A stretch of 64,000 nt of DNA. Source: Plantago major (Eukaryota; Streptophyta; Magnoliopsida; Lamiales; Plantaginaceae). The notes under the pieces were generated by a model that had not been told where the DNA came from, did not search any database, and was given only the letters and a program-made list of their open reading frames with translations. Below, one piece after another: positions 47,251 to 58,471 of this stretch; positions within the stretch are counted from its first letter, which is position 1, and every line of letters begins with the position of its first letter. The DNA lies in assembly GCA_026545765.1 (NCBI GenBank), contig CM048844.1, forward strand, positions 59,182,932 to 59,246,931, in the 5' to 3' direction. A program made the translations under genes and the position numbers.

Positions 47251-48812
47251 GTGATAGCGGATGAATTTGGAGAATTAAACACAGACGGGCTTCTTCCTAC
47301 TTGTCCGTCGAAGGTTAAGCTTGAGGACATTCCCGAGTGGAGGTGGAGGTGGGAGATTCCCGACTCCGTTGAAATTATGGTTCCCGAACCCGGGCATGCA
47401 TTCTACAATCCGCCCGTCGGGTACATGTGTGTGCATGAACTGGCCTTTGCTTGTGGATGGAAGATCCCTATTGCGTCCGAGCTGAAGCACATCTTGAACT
47501 ATATCGGGATTGGTCCGAGTCAAGTTATCCCAAATTCCTTGGGTAACCTTATTTGTTTCGTGATTTTTTGTAAGAAGAAGGGGCAGCCAGTAAATTTTGA
47601 AAACTTTAGGCAGCTCTTTCACGCTTGCTCATCGGGAATCCCCTTTTCTATACTTTTGTAAATAGAAAACCCTACAACTTCATCTCGGACTCCAGTAAGG
47701 ATTTTTAACTTAGGATTTGTGCTTTTCTTTCTTTGGAGTGCTTTGTGTTGATCATTCATCTCCGCAATTCTGGTAATTCTTCCTTTATATGTCCGTATCT
47801 GACACTTTTATTTTGTTGCGCAGCTCACTGGTTTGATTACATCATGTCGACGCTCCGTGAGAAGAAGAGGTTGCAGAGGGAACAACAAGCTCTGGAAGTC
47901 GCCGCTGGTCAGAGGACCAAGATCATCAACACATCCGCGGGTCTTCCGTTGTTGGATCCGAAGAATGCAGCGGTGTTTGCTGCAGAGGAGGAAAGGCGGA
48001 ACAAGGCCGGAGAAGATCCACATTCCTTGGTGGTGCCCGATAAGGGAAAAGGCCCCGCCACTCGGAGCGCCACTGCCTCCTAACCACCAGCTTCTGCTGC
48101 ATCCGCACCTCCGCGGGATGTGCTGATGCGAGATGCCATCACCTCGGGGAAGAAGAGGCGTGCAACCTCGGATGTTTCTCTTGCAGCCAAGAGGCAACAT
48201 TTTTCCGCTATTCTTCCATTGGCGGACCGAGCTGCTCTCGATGCGGAATATGAACGGAGTCGCGGACTCCCTGAGGTTGAGCGGGTTGGAGAACTCCATG
48301 AGTTGCATCAGAGGGTAAGCAGCTTATCAATGTTTTCTTTTCCATGCTTTCAACTTTTTATGATAGAAACATAACTTTTGTCTATGCGAACTTCCGGTAG
48401 CTCGGATGCATGATCAAGGCTATGCAGTGGAAGGCTAGCGAGCGGGCCACCATCGAAGAGGACTTGCACAAGGAGGTAGCCTCAGCGGCGGACGAGGCAG
48501 AGAAAGCTAAGCGGGCGGAAACCCACTTGAAGCAGGAGGACACTACCATAGCGTAGCTGAAGGCTAGCACGGAGACTCTTAGGTCGGATCTGGAGTGGCA
48601 GGAGAACTTTATCGATAAGTCGATGAAGGCTTTCCTGGAATCGAAGGACTAACTCCTGGAGGACCTCCAATTTGCCCGCCTTGAGGCTGCCCGAGACTTT
48701 TTGAAGTCGGACTACTTCAAGTTTTTCATGGCGGACAAGTCCGACGCTTCTCGCTTGGATGGGTTTTCATCCGCTATCGGGCAATTGCAGTCCAAGGGAT
48801 TACTTCCGTAGA
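47251..48812 (+). pseudogene. Gag-like gene of the non-autonomous element, with intron
   Basis: 47251-47661 encodes a domain resembling the 'putative gypsy type transposon' family (Transposase_28-like): EWRWRWEIPDSVEIMVPEPG, CVHELAFACGWKIP and LNYIGIGPSQVIPNSL. After a probable intron ending at 47823, the frame resumes as HWFDYIMSTLREKKRLQREQ. One stop lies at about 48080. It then continues through RDAITSGKKRRATSDVSLAA and LPEVERVGELHELHQR. A second GT-AG intron is predicted at 48315-48400 (86 bp). It is followed by a coiled coil (KRAETHLKQED) with two stops, ending near 48812. It probably binds element RNA, but that is an inference. Confidence 0.6.
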
Positions 48813-48955
48813 ACTTTGACTGGAAGGCACGGATGCTAATGGAGTGGAGGTCCCCATGGACAATGTGACAGATGAACGGTTGGCCGTATGTTAGTTTGCG
48901 GAGCTGGTCACCGAGGATGGTGAGATTGACGTCAGAAATGATGTACCCTTTCTCA

Positions 48956-49501
48956 TTGGACACCAATGCTACCTTTGGCCCATAGCCCAATAGTGAACAG
49001 TAGTCCAATACCGATTAGTGGGCCTGGGAGGGTAGTTTGGACCTTTTCCCTCTGAGAGTACTATTCCGCCTGTTGGGTCCGTGTTAGTCCCTCGGACAGA
49101 TCTGTCTGCTTGGTTGATCTGCCCTTGGGTAACTCTGGATGTCCGAGCCAAGAGTCTCACGGAAGTATCTCAGTGGTTTTGTTATATACGTTTGGTCTTA
49201 ATGTGATGGTGGCGTCAGAGATTCTCTTGTCCGGTCCGTTTGGCATCCTAGGACTGACAGTCTGTGGTACTTGGAAGGACCATGTGACCTTTTGTCAGGT
49301 TCAGAAGTCGTACACCTAGCTTGGTCGGACCTAGCTGAGAAGGTGTGTTGACTTGTAAGTACTAATTAACCTGGAATGGTTTCCCTGAGGTCGGGCCACA
49401 TGAAGGTCGGACTAGTACTGAATTGACTATTTCAGCCTCGATACGCTCTAGGACACGCTCTATGGCGCCCTTAACGGATTGGACATATGTCCGTATCAAC
49501 A
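48956..49501 (+). repeat. Truncated 3' LTR of the non-autonomous element
   Basis: It matches 46056-46610 of the 5' LTR with few differences and ends at the GAGAC target duplication. The left part of the LTR is missing, so a deletion joins the coding region to the LTR interior at about 48955. Confidence 0.88.
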
Positions 49502-49506
49502 GAGAC

Positions 49507-51322
49507 AATCTGCATAACCATTCTAATCCACCTGTTATCAAACTCAAAAGAAAGTAACAAGTATTCAACAAAGTTCCACTGTACTCTATCATATGCTTTC
49601 ATCATATCTAGCTTCACCATCACATTTGCACCAGTTACTTTATTATCAACAGCATGAGCAATTTCTTGTACCAACAAAATGTTATCTACAATAGCTCTTC
49701 CTTTCACAAAGCCACTTTGGTTTAAAGAAATCAAATCAGGTAAGATCAAAGCTAATCTATCATTCAAAAGTTTAGAAATGATTTTTTGAATATTAGAACA
49801 TAAACTAATAGGTCTATAATCACTCCATACTTGAGGACAATTCTTTTTAGGAATCAAAGCAAGTAAAGTATGAGAAAAACCTAAAGGAATCATGCCACCT
49901 TCAAAAAAATCAGTCAAACCCTCTAACAGATCATGCTTAATTATCTGCCAAGTTACTTGAAAGAATTTGCCAGTAAAACCATCAGGGCCAGGGGCGGAGT
50001 CAGCCTTAAGCCCTTTTACTACCTCATGTAATTCTTCCATGGTGGGGGGCTTACAAAGTAGAGCATTATGTTCAGGAGTAACTTCTCTGTCTAGGGTAGA
50101 CAAAGTGGGGATCTCCAAGGTAGGGGTATCACCTGCAAAGTGATCAGTGAAAAAGTTCACTCTAGATAACTTAATGCTTTCAGGGGTATCCAGCTCTTCT
50201 CCAAGATGGGAGATGGTGTGAATACCCATCATTACTTTCTTTTTTTTAGCCATACTATGAAACAACTTTGTGTTTCTCTCTCCCTGTGCACACCAAGAAG
50301 CTGATTCTTTTTGCTTCCAGTACTGTTCTTCCTGGTCCAATGCCACATCAAAAAGACCTTGTTTTCTTTTCAAATCAGCTTGTGTCAAGGTACTGGGATT
50401 AGATAAGACAGCTTGCTCAGCTAACAACACCTCTACTTCTAGCTTTTTGATTCTTTCAAAAACATTTCCAAAAATTTTTTTATTCCAACATTGAAGGAAC
50501 TGTTTAAGTCTAAAAAATTTCTCTTTAAGTTTTTTAAGACCTACATTCCTAGTGGGAAAGTTCCAGTGAGTTTCAACTTCTTTCAAAAAATCAGCATGAG
50601 AAGTCCACATATTAAGAAATCTGAAGGAAGATTTAGGTCTTGAAATGACAGTGTGAAACTTGAGAAGCAGAGACCTATGGTCTGACTCTTTAAGTATACC
50701 AAGTGCAATAGAGGTATTAAAAAAAGAATCAGTCCAAAAAGAGTTAAAGAGCAACCTGTCTAGTCTTTGTTTCATGCCTGTGGTGTTCTCCCAAGTAAAA
50801 GTAGCCCCAGTAAAACCCAAATCAACCAAACCATTCACAGATACAATCATTAAAGTCAGAAATGGCATTCAAGTTAGGCAAAGACCCTCCTTCTCTCTTA
50901 CTTGGTGTGGAGATAATGTTAAAGTCACCTCCAACACACCAAGGGGATTGAATAGAGGTCCCTAAAGAAGATAAACCTTCCCACAAGCTGTACCTTTCCC
51001 TTCTAGTGCACTTAGCATAAATGAAAGTAGCCAAGAAAGTAAAGCTACCATCTGCAGCAGAAACTTCACAGTGAAAAAATTGATCATCATCTACTAGAAC
51101 AGAGATATTGAATTTAGAAGAAAAACAAACCCAAATTTTATTATTTTGATTTTGAAGAATAGATTCAAAACCTAGAAGTCTGCAGTACTTAGGACCATTT
51201 AGATCAACAAGGGGTTCTAAAAGAACTAAAACATCCAGATTTTTAGATTTTTTATAAAAAGCAGCCAACTGTTGAGATTTGGGATTCCCTACACCCCTAA
51301 TATTCCAGATTTTTATAATCAT
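49507..51322 (-). pseudogene. LINE1 ORF2, N-terminal half (APE endonuclease, RT fingers)
   Basis: It starts at ATG 51322 (MIIKIWNIRGVGNPKSQQL), overlapping the ORF1 stop. The endonuclease runs to about 50650 with VGGDFNII and, after a frameshift near 50845, DHRSLLLKF. The RT begins at about 50050 with ADSAPGPDGFTGKFFQ, then LALIPKK, DYRPISLCSN, FVKGRAIVDN and VKLDMMKAYDRVQWNF. It breaks off at the LTR-element insertion. Apart from the single frameshift, 465 codons are open. Confidence 0.92.
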
Positions 51323-53224
51323 TGGATACCAGGGTGTATTAAATCTCCATTCCCCGCTCTAGCTGAGGTTCTAGTAGTTCTATGAACAGTTTGATTCTGA
51401 GAAGCAGCTAAAGCAGCTAACCTCTTAGTTTCTTTTTCTTTTTTCTTTCTCAATCTCTTTTTGGCACTAGAAGTGAGAGTAACACTTGCAGTAGGCTCAG
51501 AACAAGGCGGGGAGGATACAAAATCCAAGCTCCATGCTGTTTCTGTGTGCCTCTCCAATCTCCTTACCAGATTCCGTAGGAAAAAAAGGAATGTCCTCCA
51601 TAGATTTTCTCCTAGTTGCAGGTAAATGTGGATGCTCAGCAAATTTAGCAATCAATCTAGGATCATTTTTGTTAATGATTCCTAGTTTAGCATGAAGAAG
51701 AAGCTCCTCAGTATCCCATTCTGAGTCCTGATCTTTTTCTTTGCATACACCTTCTTCTGATACATCAGTGAAGTGTCCATCCCTTTGATTAACTTCTTGC
51801 TCATTCAAATCTACATGCTCTCCATGAGCCCTTGAATATTTCTCCACAGGTGATCTAGCTCTCCCATTAGAGTAGGAGCTATTGAAAGCTGCAATGGGAG
51901 ATTCAACAGAAACTGGATCCAATGACACTTCATTAGGAGCCAGTTCCTTGATTTCAAGTGCTTCTTCATGCTCTTCAGACTCTAATATAAGACTATCATT
52001 TCTCTCATCATTCATATGTTCATAGTCTGTGCCTTCATCAGTACCTACAACAGAGTTAGCAGGAGCAATATGTTGTTTTCTAGGGTGGGGGAGGGAGTCT
52101 CACATTTCTATTCTTACTGACCAACAAACCATACACATTGTAAGAGGCCTTCACTCTTTTGTTTTTTCTAACCACAGGTTGAAAGCCATCTGTGATAGTG
52201 TTAGGAGCCACAGGAGCAGTTGCACAGGGTACAACATGATTAGTATCTACAGAGGTAGACACTTTTTTTTAACAGTAGCTCCAGTTCCCCAAGATTTCGA
52301 ATGAGGATGTTTGACATAGCAAGAATCAATATCATGGCCAAGTTTAGAACAGTGAGTGCAGAACCTAGGAAATTGATCATACACTGCTTCTACAGTGTGT
52401 GACACACCACCAGCTTCAACAACAATAGACAAAGGAGGAGCGGAAGAGGCATCAACCTCAATACAAACTTTTGCTTTTGTTAAGACAGATTTGTGAGCAG
52501 TGGCTTGATCCATGCGCAAAGTATTGCCAATAAGTTTTGATATTTCATACAAAGCTTCTACTTGAAAGAGCATAACAGGAAGTTTCTTAAAAGTTACCCA
52601 ACAAGGCACAAGCGGAGAATCCATCTCCGGAGAGTAAGAAGGAGACCATTTAGTTAAGGTTAAAGTAGAGCCTGCTATAAACAAAGATCCTTTCAACCAT
52701 AAACGAGTGAAATCTTCCTCCAAATTCAGCGAGATTAACAAGTGCCGATTATCAAGAAGACTTGAAGAAAATCCTTTTTTCAGATTCATTTTTTTAAATT
52801 CAGGAGCAAGTTCATTGATATGCGGAGTTGTCTTACCCATAAACTTACCAACCAGCGTCAAGGCAAAAGGTTGAGCAAGAGTATGCACTTCCTCTGCAGT
52901 GAACTTGATGTCCGGCTTTCCTCCAACAAGAAAAGGTTTTTTGACTGGTATCACTTGTCTTTCCACTGAAATGGCTTCCAAGAAAGATAACGGAGGTCCC
53001 CCAGGCTTGAGAACAGTGCTCCCAGGTTTACTAGCAACATTTGCAAAAGAGGGTGGCTCAGAAATACCCTCTACATTTACAGGATTCACCAGATCTGGAG
53101 ACGGAACAGTAGATTGAAGGTGAGCAGGAATTGGGGGAGTAACGGACCATGGAAGGGAGGAATTTCCAGAAGGTAAAGAAGGATCAGGAGGTATAGGTTG
53201 TGGATCTGGGGTGGGAGAATCCAT
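51319..53224 (-). pseudogene. LINE1 ORF1: DUF4283 and CCHC knuckle, frameshifted
   Basis: From ATG 53224 (MDSPTPDPQPIPPDPS) a Pro-rich leader precedes a DUF4283 fold and a CCHC knuckle, FCTHCSKLGHDIDSC, near the end of the 325-codon frame (stop at 52247). A run of eight T on the plus strand (52263-52270) coincides with a frameshift. The following frames (52262-52080, 52015-51497, 51651-51319) encode a charged tail, with KKRLRKKKEKETKRL near the C-terminus. The last frame ends in TGA overlapping the ORF2 ATG. Confidence 0.85.
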
Positions 53225-53331
53225 AGAGAGCGAGATGCTGCCGGAGATGGAGGACTAGGGTTACGAAACCCTAACCGGTAAAGGGAAATGATAAGTGAAT
53301 AGTAGAGAGCGTTTTGTCTCTGAAGAAGTGG

Positions 53332-54476
53332 TGTCTAACATCAATGTAATTTTTTCTTGCATGGAACTTAGGATTCTGAGTGATTACAAGAGCACTTGTG
53401 TTGTCACAGAAAATAGTAGTTTTCACTTCAGTGATCTCATAGTCTTTGAGTTGTTGTTGTATCCCCAAGATTTGTGAAACACAACACCCAGCGGCAATAT
53501 ACTCTGCTTCTATGGTTCATATGGAAATTGAGTTTTGCTTCTTGCTGAACCTTGATATCAATCTAGTCCCAAGGAATTGACAAGTTCCTGAAGTACTTTT
53601 TCTATTAAGCATTGGTCCAACATAGTCAGCATTTGAATAGCCAACTAAACTAAATCCACTCTCTTTTGGATACCACAATCCAACTTCTACAATACCTTTA
53701 ACATACCTTCGAATCTTCATAGCAATGTTATAGTGTGATTGCATTGGATTTGTCTGAAATCTTGCACATACACCAAGTGCATATTGAATATCTGGTCTGC
53801 TAGCTGTGAGGTAAAGTAGAGACCCAATTAATTTCCTATACTTGTGTTCTTCAACACTCTTGTAAGATTCAGTATAGGTCATCTTGGTTCCAATGCTCAT
53901 AGGTATCTTGGCATTCTTCTCAGAAGGCTTTAGATTGAACTTATTGAGCATGCCATTTGCATATTTTGTTTGACTAATGAATATTCCATCATCAAGTTGC
54001 TTGACTTGCAACCCTAGGAAGTAATTCAATTCTCCCGTCATGCTCATTTCGAATTTACTTTTCATGAGCTCAGTAAAGTCTTCACAAAGTTGCTTGTCCT
54101 TAGATCCAAAGATTATGTCATCAACATAAACTTGTACTAAGAGTAGTTTTCCATCATGGTTCAATGTAAAGAGAGTGTTATCAACTTCTTCTTTCTTGAA
54201 TCCACTTTCTAGCATGTACTTGGCCAAAGTGTCATACCATGCTCTTGGAGCATATTTAAGTCCATATAGAGCTTTCTGAAGCTTATAGACTATCTTGCTT
54301 TCTGAGGATACTTCAAAACCAGGTGGTTGCTCAACATAGACTTCCTCAGCAAGCTCACCATTTAGGAATGCACTCTTGACATCCATTTGGTAAACATTAA
54401 AGTCATTATGAGCTGCAAAGGCTAGGATTTGTCCGATTGCATCCAATCTTGCAACTGGAGCATATGACTCATCCAA
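53332..54476 (-). pseudogene. Copia-1 reverse transcriptase and RNase H (N-terminal part)
   Basis: 54476-53517 is open for 319 codons. RT motifs: YAPVARLDAIGQILAFAA, MDVKSAFLNGELAEEVYVEQ, ALYGLKYAPRAWY and active site VYVDDIIFG. RNase H follows with LVGYSNADYVGPMLNRKSTS. A stop at 53517 is followed in another frame by ITEVKTTIFCDNTSALVITQ and NYIDVRHHFFRD up to the LINE1 insertion. In intact elements this enzyme copies the RNA and removes the RNA strand. Confidence 0.93.
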
Positions 54477-54503
54477 ATGTAGACCTTCAGTCAGGGTGAA
54501 TCC

Positions 54504-55807
54504 CTAGGCAACCAACCTTGTTTTGTTTCTGGTTATTTCACCAGATTCATTCATCTGGTTTCTGAAAACCCACTTAGTTCCTATGACAGATATTCCATCA
54601 ATGTAAGGAACTAGTTTCCAGACTTTGTTTCTCTCAAATTGATCCAACTCTTCTTGCATTGCTAATATCCAATCTTTGTCTTTTAATGCTTCTTCAATAG
54701 TCTTTAGTTCAATGTCTGAGATGAAACATCCATAGAGAGAATTTGCATTTTCAGCAATAGCTCTCCTAGTTCCTACCCCTTGGTCAAAATGACCTATCAC
54801 ATACTTTACAGGATGATCTTTTATCCACTTCATAATGGGTTTAGAACTAGTAGGATCATTATAATGTTGATTCATTTCTGTATCATTATGATCATGATAA
54901 GATACTTGATCAGTATCTAAGATATCTGGCACTCGAGATGTACTTGGGGTATTTGACACTTGTTCAGTGTCCTGGGTATCTGAGACAGGATTCTCAGCAA
55001 TCTCCTGCTCAGAGACCTCTTCATGATGAAGATTCTCAGTGTCTTGATCAATTTCTAGATTTCTCATAGGAAATTCTTCATCATGTCTTAGAGTCATCTG
55101 GTTGTTACTTGAGTAGTCATCCACAACAACCAGACCATACTTCTTTCCTGCATAACTGGTTACGGAGGACTCAAAGAGATCCATATGTAATAGTTGCAGT
55201 GGCCTTACACTGGAATGTCTAGTTTTAGACTTAAAAGATGTTTTGGCTTGTTTCCCTAATTGGCAAGCTGAACATACACCATCCTTTTTTTATGCCATTT
55301 TAGGTAATCCAACCACCAACTCCTTCTTGTCTATCTTGTTCAGAGTTTTGAAATTCAAGTGACTCATCCTATTGTGCCATAGCCAATTTTCTTCAATGTA
55401 GCCAGATTGACTCACCATGAGGCATTCTTCAGTTGTGGCAGATGCCCAGTCAGGAACATAGAGACTTCCTTTCCGCCTAGCAACCAAGACTACCTGCTTT
55501 GACTCATTGTCAATCAATTTGCAGAATTTAGATTTATCTTTACTGAGAACCCCTTGTCAGCAAATTGACTCATGCTTAGGAGATTATATTTCAATCCCTT
55601 CACATGTAGTACTCCAGTGATTGTAAGGGCTCCAATTTCCAGATCTCCAAATCCTACGGTTGGATTCACTTCTCCTCCTGCAAACCTGATATCTGTTCCT
55701 GTATCACACACTCTATAGTTCACCAGATTTGCTTTGTCTCCTGTCATGTGCTTCCCACATCCACTATCAAAATGCCACGTTGGATTCTTCTTTAGAGTGT
55801 TCTGCAC
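54504..55807 (-). pseudogene. Copia-1 protease, GAG-pre-integrase and truncated integrase
   Basis: 55807-55514 holds the protease: HFDSGCGKHMTGDKANLVNY (active site DSG) and LLSMSQFADKGF. 55517-55290 is the GAG-pre-integrase zinc domain (NWLWHNRMSHLNFKTLNK). Then MDLFESSVTSYAGKKYGLVVV begins the integrase core, but right after VVDDYS the sequence jumps to an acidic linker. About 200 residues of core, including the second Asp and the Glu of DDE, are absent. The rest (55184-54504) is the linker to RT with KVWKLVPYIDGISVIGTKWV. Confidence 0.88.
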
Positions 55808-58355
55808 AAAACAGGAAACATGGAGTCAGGTTCTCATTCCAACAATGGAACCATTTAGACTAAAGTATCTCCCAATAGGAATCTACTTTTGAATGAATTT
55901 CTCAGGGACATTCTTTTGTCTAGCAGGAACATAAGGAGGAATTCTAGGTAAATGACTAGTATCATTATTATCAAGAACTATTTTCCTTCTTGGTGTGTTC
56001 CTTGGTGCTCCTCGTGGTGATTTCAGATACCTGTCAGGTTGTCGAGTCTGCTTTTAAGTGAACTTAGCTTTCCTTCTCAGATTTCTTCTAGCCTTGGCAT
56101 TCAATTTGCTTGTGGTTTGTTCTTTCTTCCACTTCTGATGATTGCTGTGAGCAATCCTAGCTTTCATCCATTGTTCTTGCTCTAGTTTGTAATCATGAGC
56201 AAGTTGTTTTCCGATAGCTTTATAGCCAATACCATTTCGAGCATGTGGTGCCCACTGAGATCTCCTCTCAGCAGCCTTACTAGTCTCTGGGTCATCTTTA
56301 TTTCCAGAAAACGTGACATTAGAAAATTTGCCAGCTCCAGCAATCTTCCCTTTCTGAAAGACGTAGCACTGTGGGTGATTACACTTTCCAGTGTGTTGTT
56401 CTTTTTCAAGAACTTTCCCATTAGATTTCTTTGGGACTTGTTTTTCCCTAAAAGGTTTGGTCGCGATTGCCTTTCCTTTGTCAGCAACCTTAGCTTTCTG
56501 ACAAATGCTATAAGTTGTTTGGGAACCACCTTGCTGACTACTTACAAATGTCATTCTTTCATCACTCTTGTTCAGAGTGGTAAAACTATTTGTTTGAGTG
56601 TCCAGTCCAAGTCCTCCTTTTTCTGAGACATCTCTTAGGTAAGAGTGTACTTCAGTGAGAGTGTCACAAGCTTTGGCATAGGATTGGAAGGTCATTTCTT
56701 TCGTTTTGAGTTCAACGGTGCTAGAAAGAAGACCTTCACACTTCTTTTGAAGTTTATCCATTGCTTCTTCATGTAACTTTCATGTCTCAACTATCTGTGC
56801 CTTTAAAAATGCATTCTCAGCATCCTTTGTCTCAGATAGCTTTCGCAGTTGTGAGCACTCCTTTTCAAGAGATTTCTTTTCTTCCTCAAGAATTTTAGTT
56901 CTAGCTTGGACAACCATAAATTCTCTTTCATAAAGATCCAGCTCTTTTCTGAGGTGTTCTAGATCTTTGATTCCTTCCTCAGCACTCTCATAATTTATAA
57001 ATCGAGAAATAGTGGTTACCTCATCAGCCATTAGGCAAGTCTCGATGTTGGAGCAATCTGGATAGACCTCCTCAGTAACCCCACACATTTCTTTCTTCAT
57101 TTGACCGAAGTCAACCAATTCATGAGTGATGCCACACAATTCTGGTGATGGAAGTTTAGAATCATTTGATTCTTCATCCTCAGACTCAGAGTTAAGATCA
57201 AGAGCATCCAGTTGGATTTGAATTTTCTTCCTTTCCTCAGTGAGCATAGCTCTCTGACTTCTCTTGAAATTTCTCCTATCTTTCTTGTCACCTGTCTTTA
57301 GCTTGTTGCTAGCTGGGAAGTCTCTTTTGAAGTGACCTGGTTTCTGACAATAGAAATAGATATCATTTTCGATTTCTCAGTACTTGATGGTTGCTGAGCA
57401 GGCTTGTTCAGTGAGCTAGTTAATTGCATACTTTTGTACTGGTGATAGTTGGGACCTAGATGCTTTTTCAGCTTCTCTTTGGTCCTTCTTCATTCTATTT
57501 CCTGACTGACGTACTTTCTCATATGCTTTACAGCAAGAGCATTTTCCTCAGTCACCTCTTTGGTATCCTTCTTTTTCAGAAGTACCTTGAGTTACTAGAG
57601 CAACATTCTGCGATGTTTCAGCAGTCATATGTCCTCATTGCTTTGTCTTATAGTTGATAGTTGCCAAGTGTGAGAAAAGCTCCACTTGAGTGATGTTAGG
57701 CATTCCTTGGTTGAAATAGAAGTACTGAGTGTGTTCCCAGTTATGATTCAAGCTTCTCACGACAGTCTTAACCTTTTTCAGAGTTAGAGTATCTTTCACT
57801 TTCACCAAGTGCAGCCATCTCACTCATCAATGTTGTAAACCAGAAATCAAGTTCTTCAAGAGTCTTAGTGGGACCTTGTTTGAAATTTTGGAATTTGAGC
57901 TTCAAAACTTCGAACTTGTTTTCCTTTGTTTTCTCAGTGCCGGCACAGATTTCTTCAATCAGTGACCAGGCATCTTTCGCCATTTTTGCACACCACAGTT
58001 TGCACTGTATGTGGTCTGGAGTAGAACGAATAATGATGTTTCTTGCTTGACCATCCAGCCTATTTCTCTTGGAATCTTCCGATGTCTAGAGAAGTCTGGG
58101 CTTTGGTTCATACGCAATTTCACTAGTTGGTCTTGCACTCGATATTTACCAGATGTGGAGGAACCAGCAACATCTGTTTCCTTATCTTAACCATTAGAAA
58201 CCTCAGTGACCTGCTTTTATTGTCGAATGACAATGGGGCCATTCTTTATACCTTCGATCATCTCGTCACTGATAGCTTCCAGGTGAAGCATCATGTTGTT
58301 CTTCCATTTCTCATAGTTCTCTGGCTTTGAGAACGGGTTCATCGCTCAGAGACAT
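55808..58355 (-). pseudogene. Copia-1 gag
   Basis: It starts at 58355 (MSLSDEPVLK, then NYEK.. as in the plus-strand relative). The capsid region spans about 58300-57630 with several stops. The zinc knuckle near 57355-57310 has lost its first Cys (YFYCQKPGHFKRDF) and its last Cys. 57247-56780 and 56761-56054 encode a long coiled coil (KELDLYEREFMVVQARTKIL) separated by one stop. A second Cys/His element CNHPQC and a basic C-terminus ending RRNLRRKAKFT follow. 55808-56053 is linker to protease. Confidence 0.85.
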
Positions 58356-58458
58356 CCTGCAGAAAACACTAAACAAACAAAGCAAGTGTACATGGTAAGT
58401 TGTTAGTGGGCACTTATCTAGGATCTAGGTTCAGTGCGGAAGGTTAAAGAACCTCCTA

Positions 58459-58469
58459 CTCTGATACCA
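58459..58469 (-). other. Copia-1 primer-binding site
   Basis: The minus strand reads TGGTATCAGAG directly after the LTR end, complementary to initiator tRNA-Met, as in most Ty1/copia elements. Confidence 0.88.
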
Positions 58470-58471
58470 CT

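Larger units (their letters stand above)
45709..49501 (+). mobile_element. Non-autonomous LTR element (LARD/TR-GAG type), TSD GAGAC
   Basis: It is flanked by GAGAC at 45704-45708 and 49502-49506. It starts TGTTGAGGG and ends GTATCAACA. The 5' LTR is 45709-46610. The 3' LTR is represented only by 48956-49501, matching 46056-46610; its first roughly 350 bp and the polypurine tract are deleted. The internal region holds only a gag-like gene, with no protease, RT or integrase. It sits inside LINE1 RT. Confidence 0.9.
42219..53316 (-). mobile_element. L1-type LINE (LINE1), about 7.3 kb, with 15-bp target duplication
   Basis: It runs on the minus strand from about 53316 to a 25-base poly(A) tail (42243-42219). 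It is flanked by TCTCTGATGAAGTGG (42204-42218) and TCTCTGAAGAAGTGG (53317-53331), one mismatch. Order: 5' UTR, ORF1, ORF2, about 1.2 kb of 3' UTR and poly(A). It is interrupted in the RT by an LTR element (45709-49501). Apparently full length at both ends, it is inactivated by frameshifts and that insertion. Confidence 0.93.
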
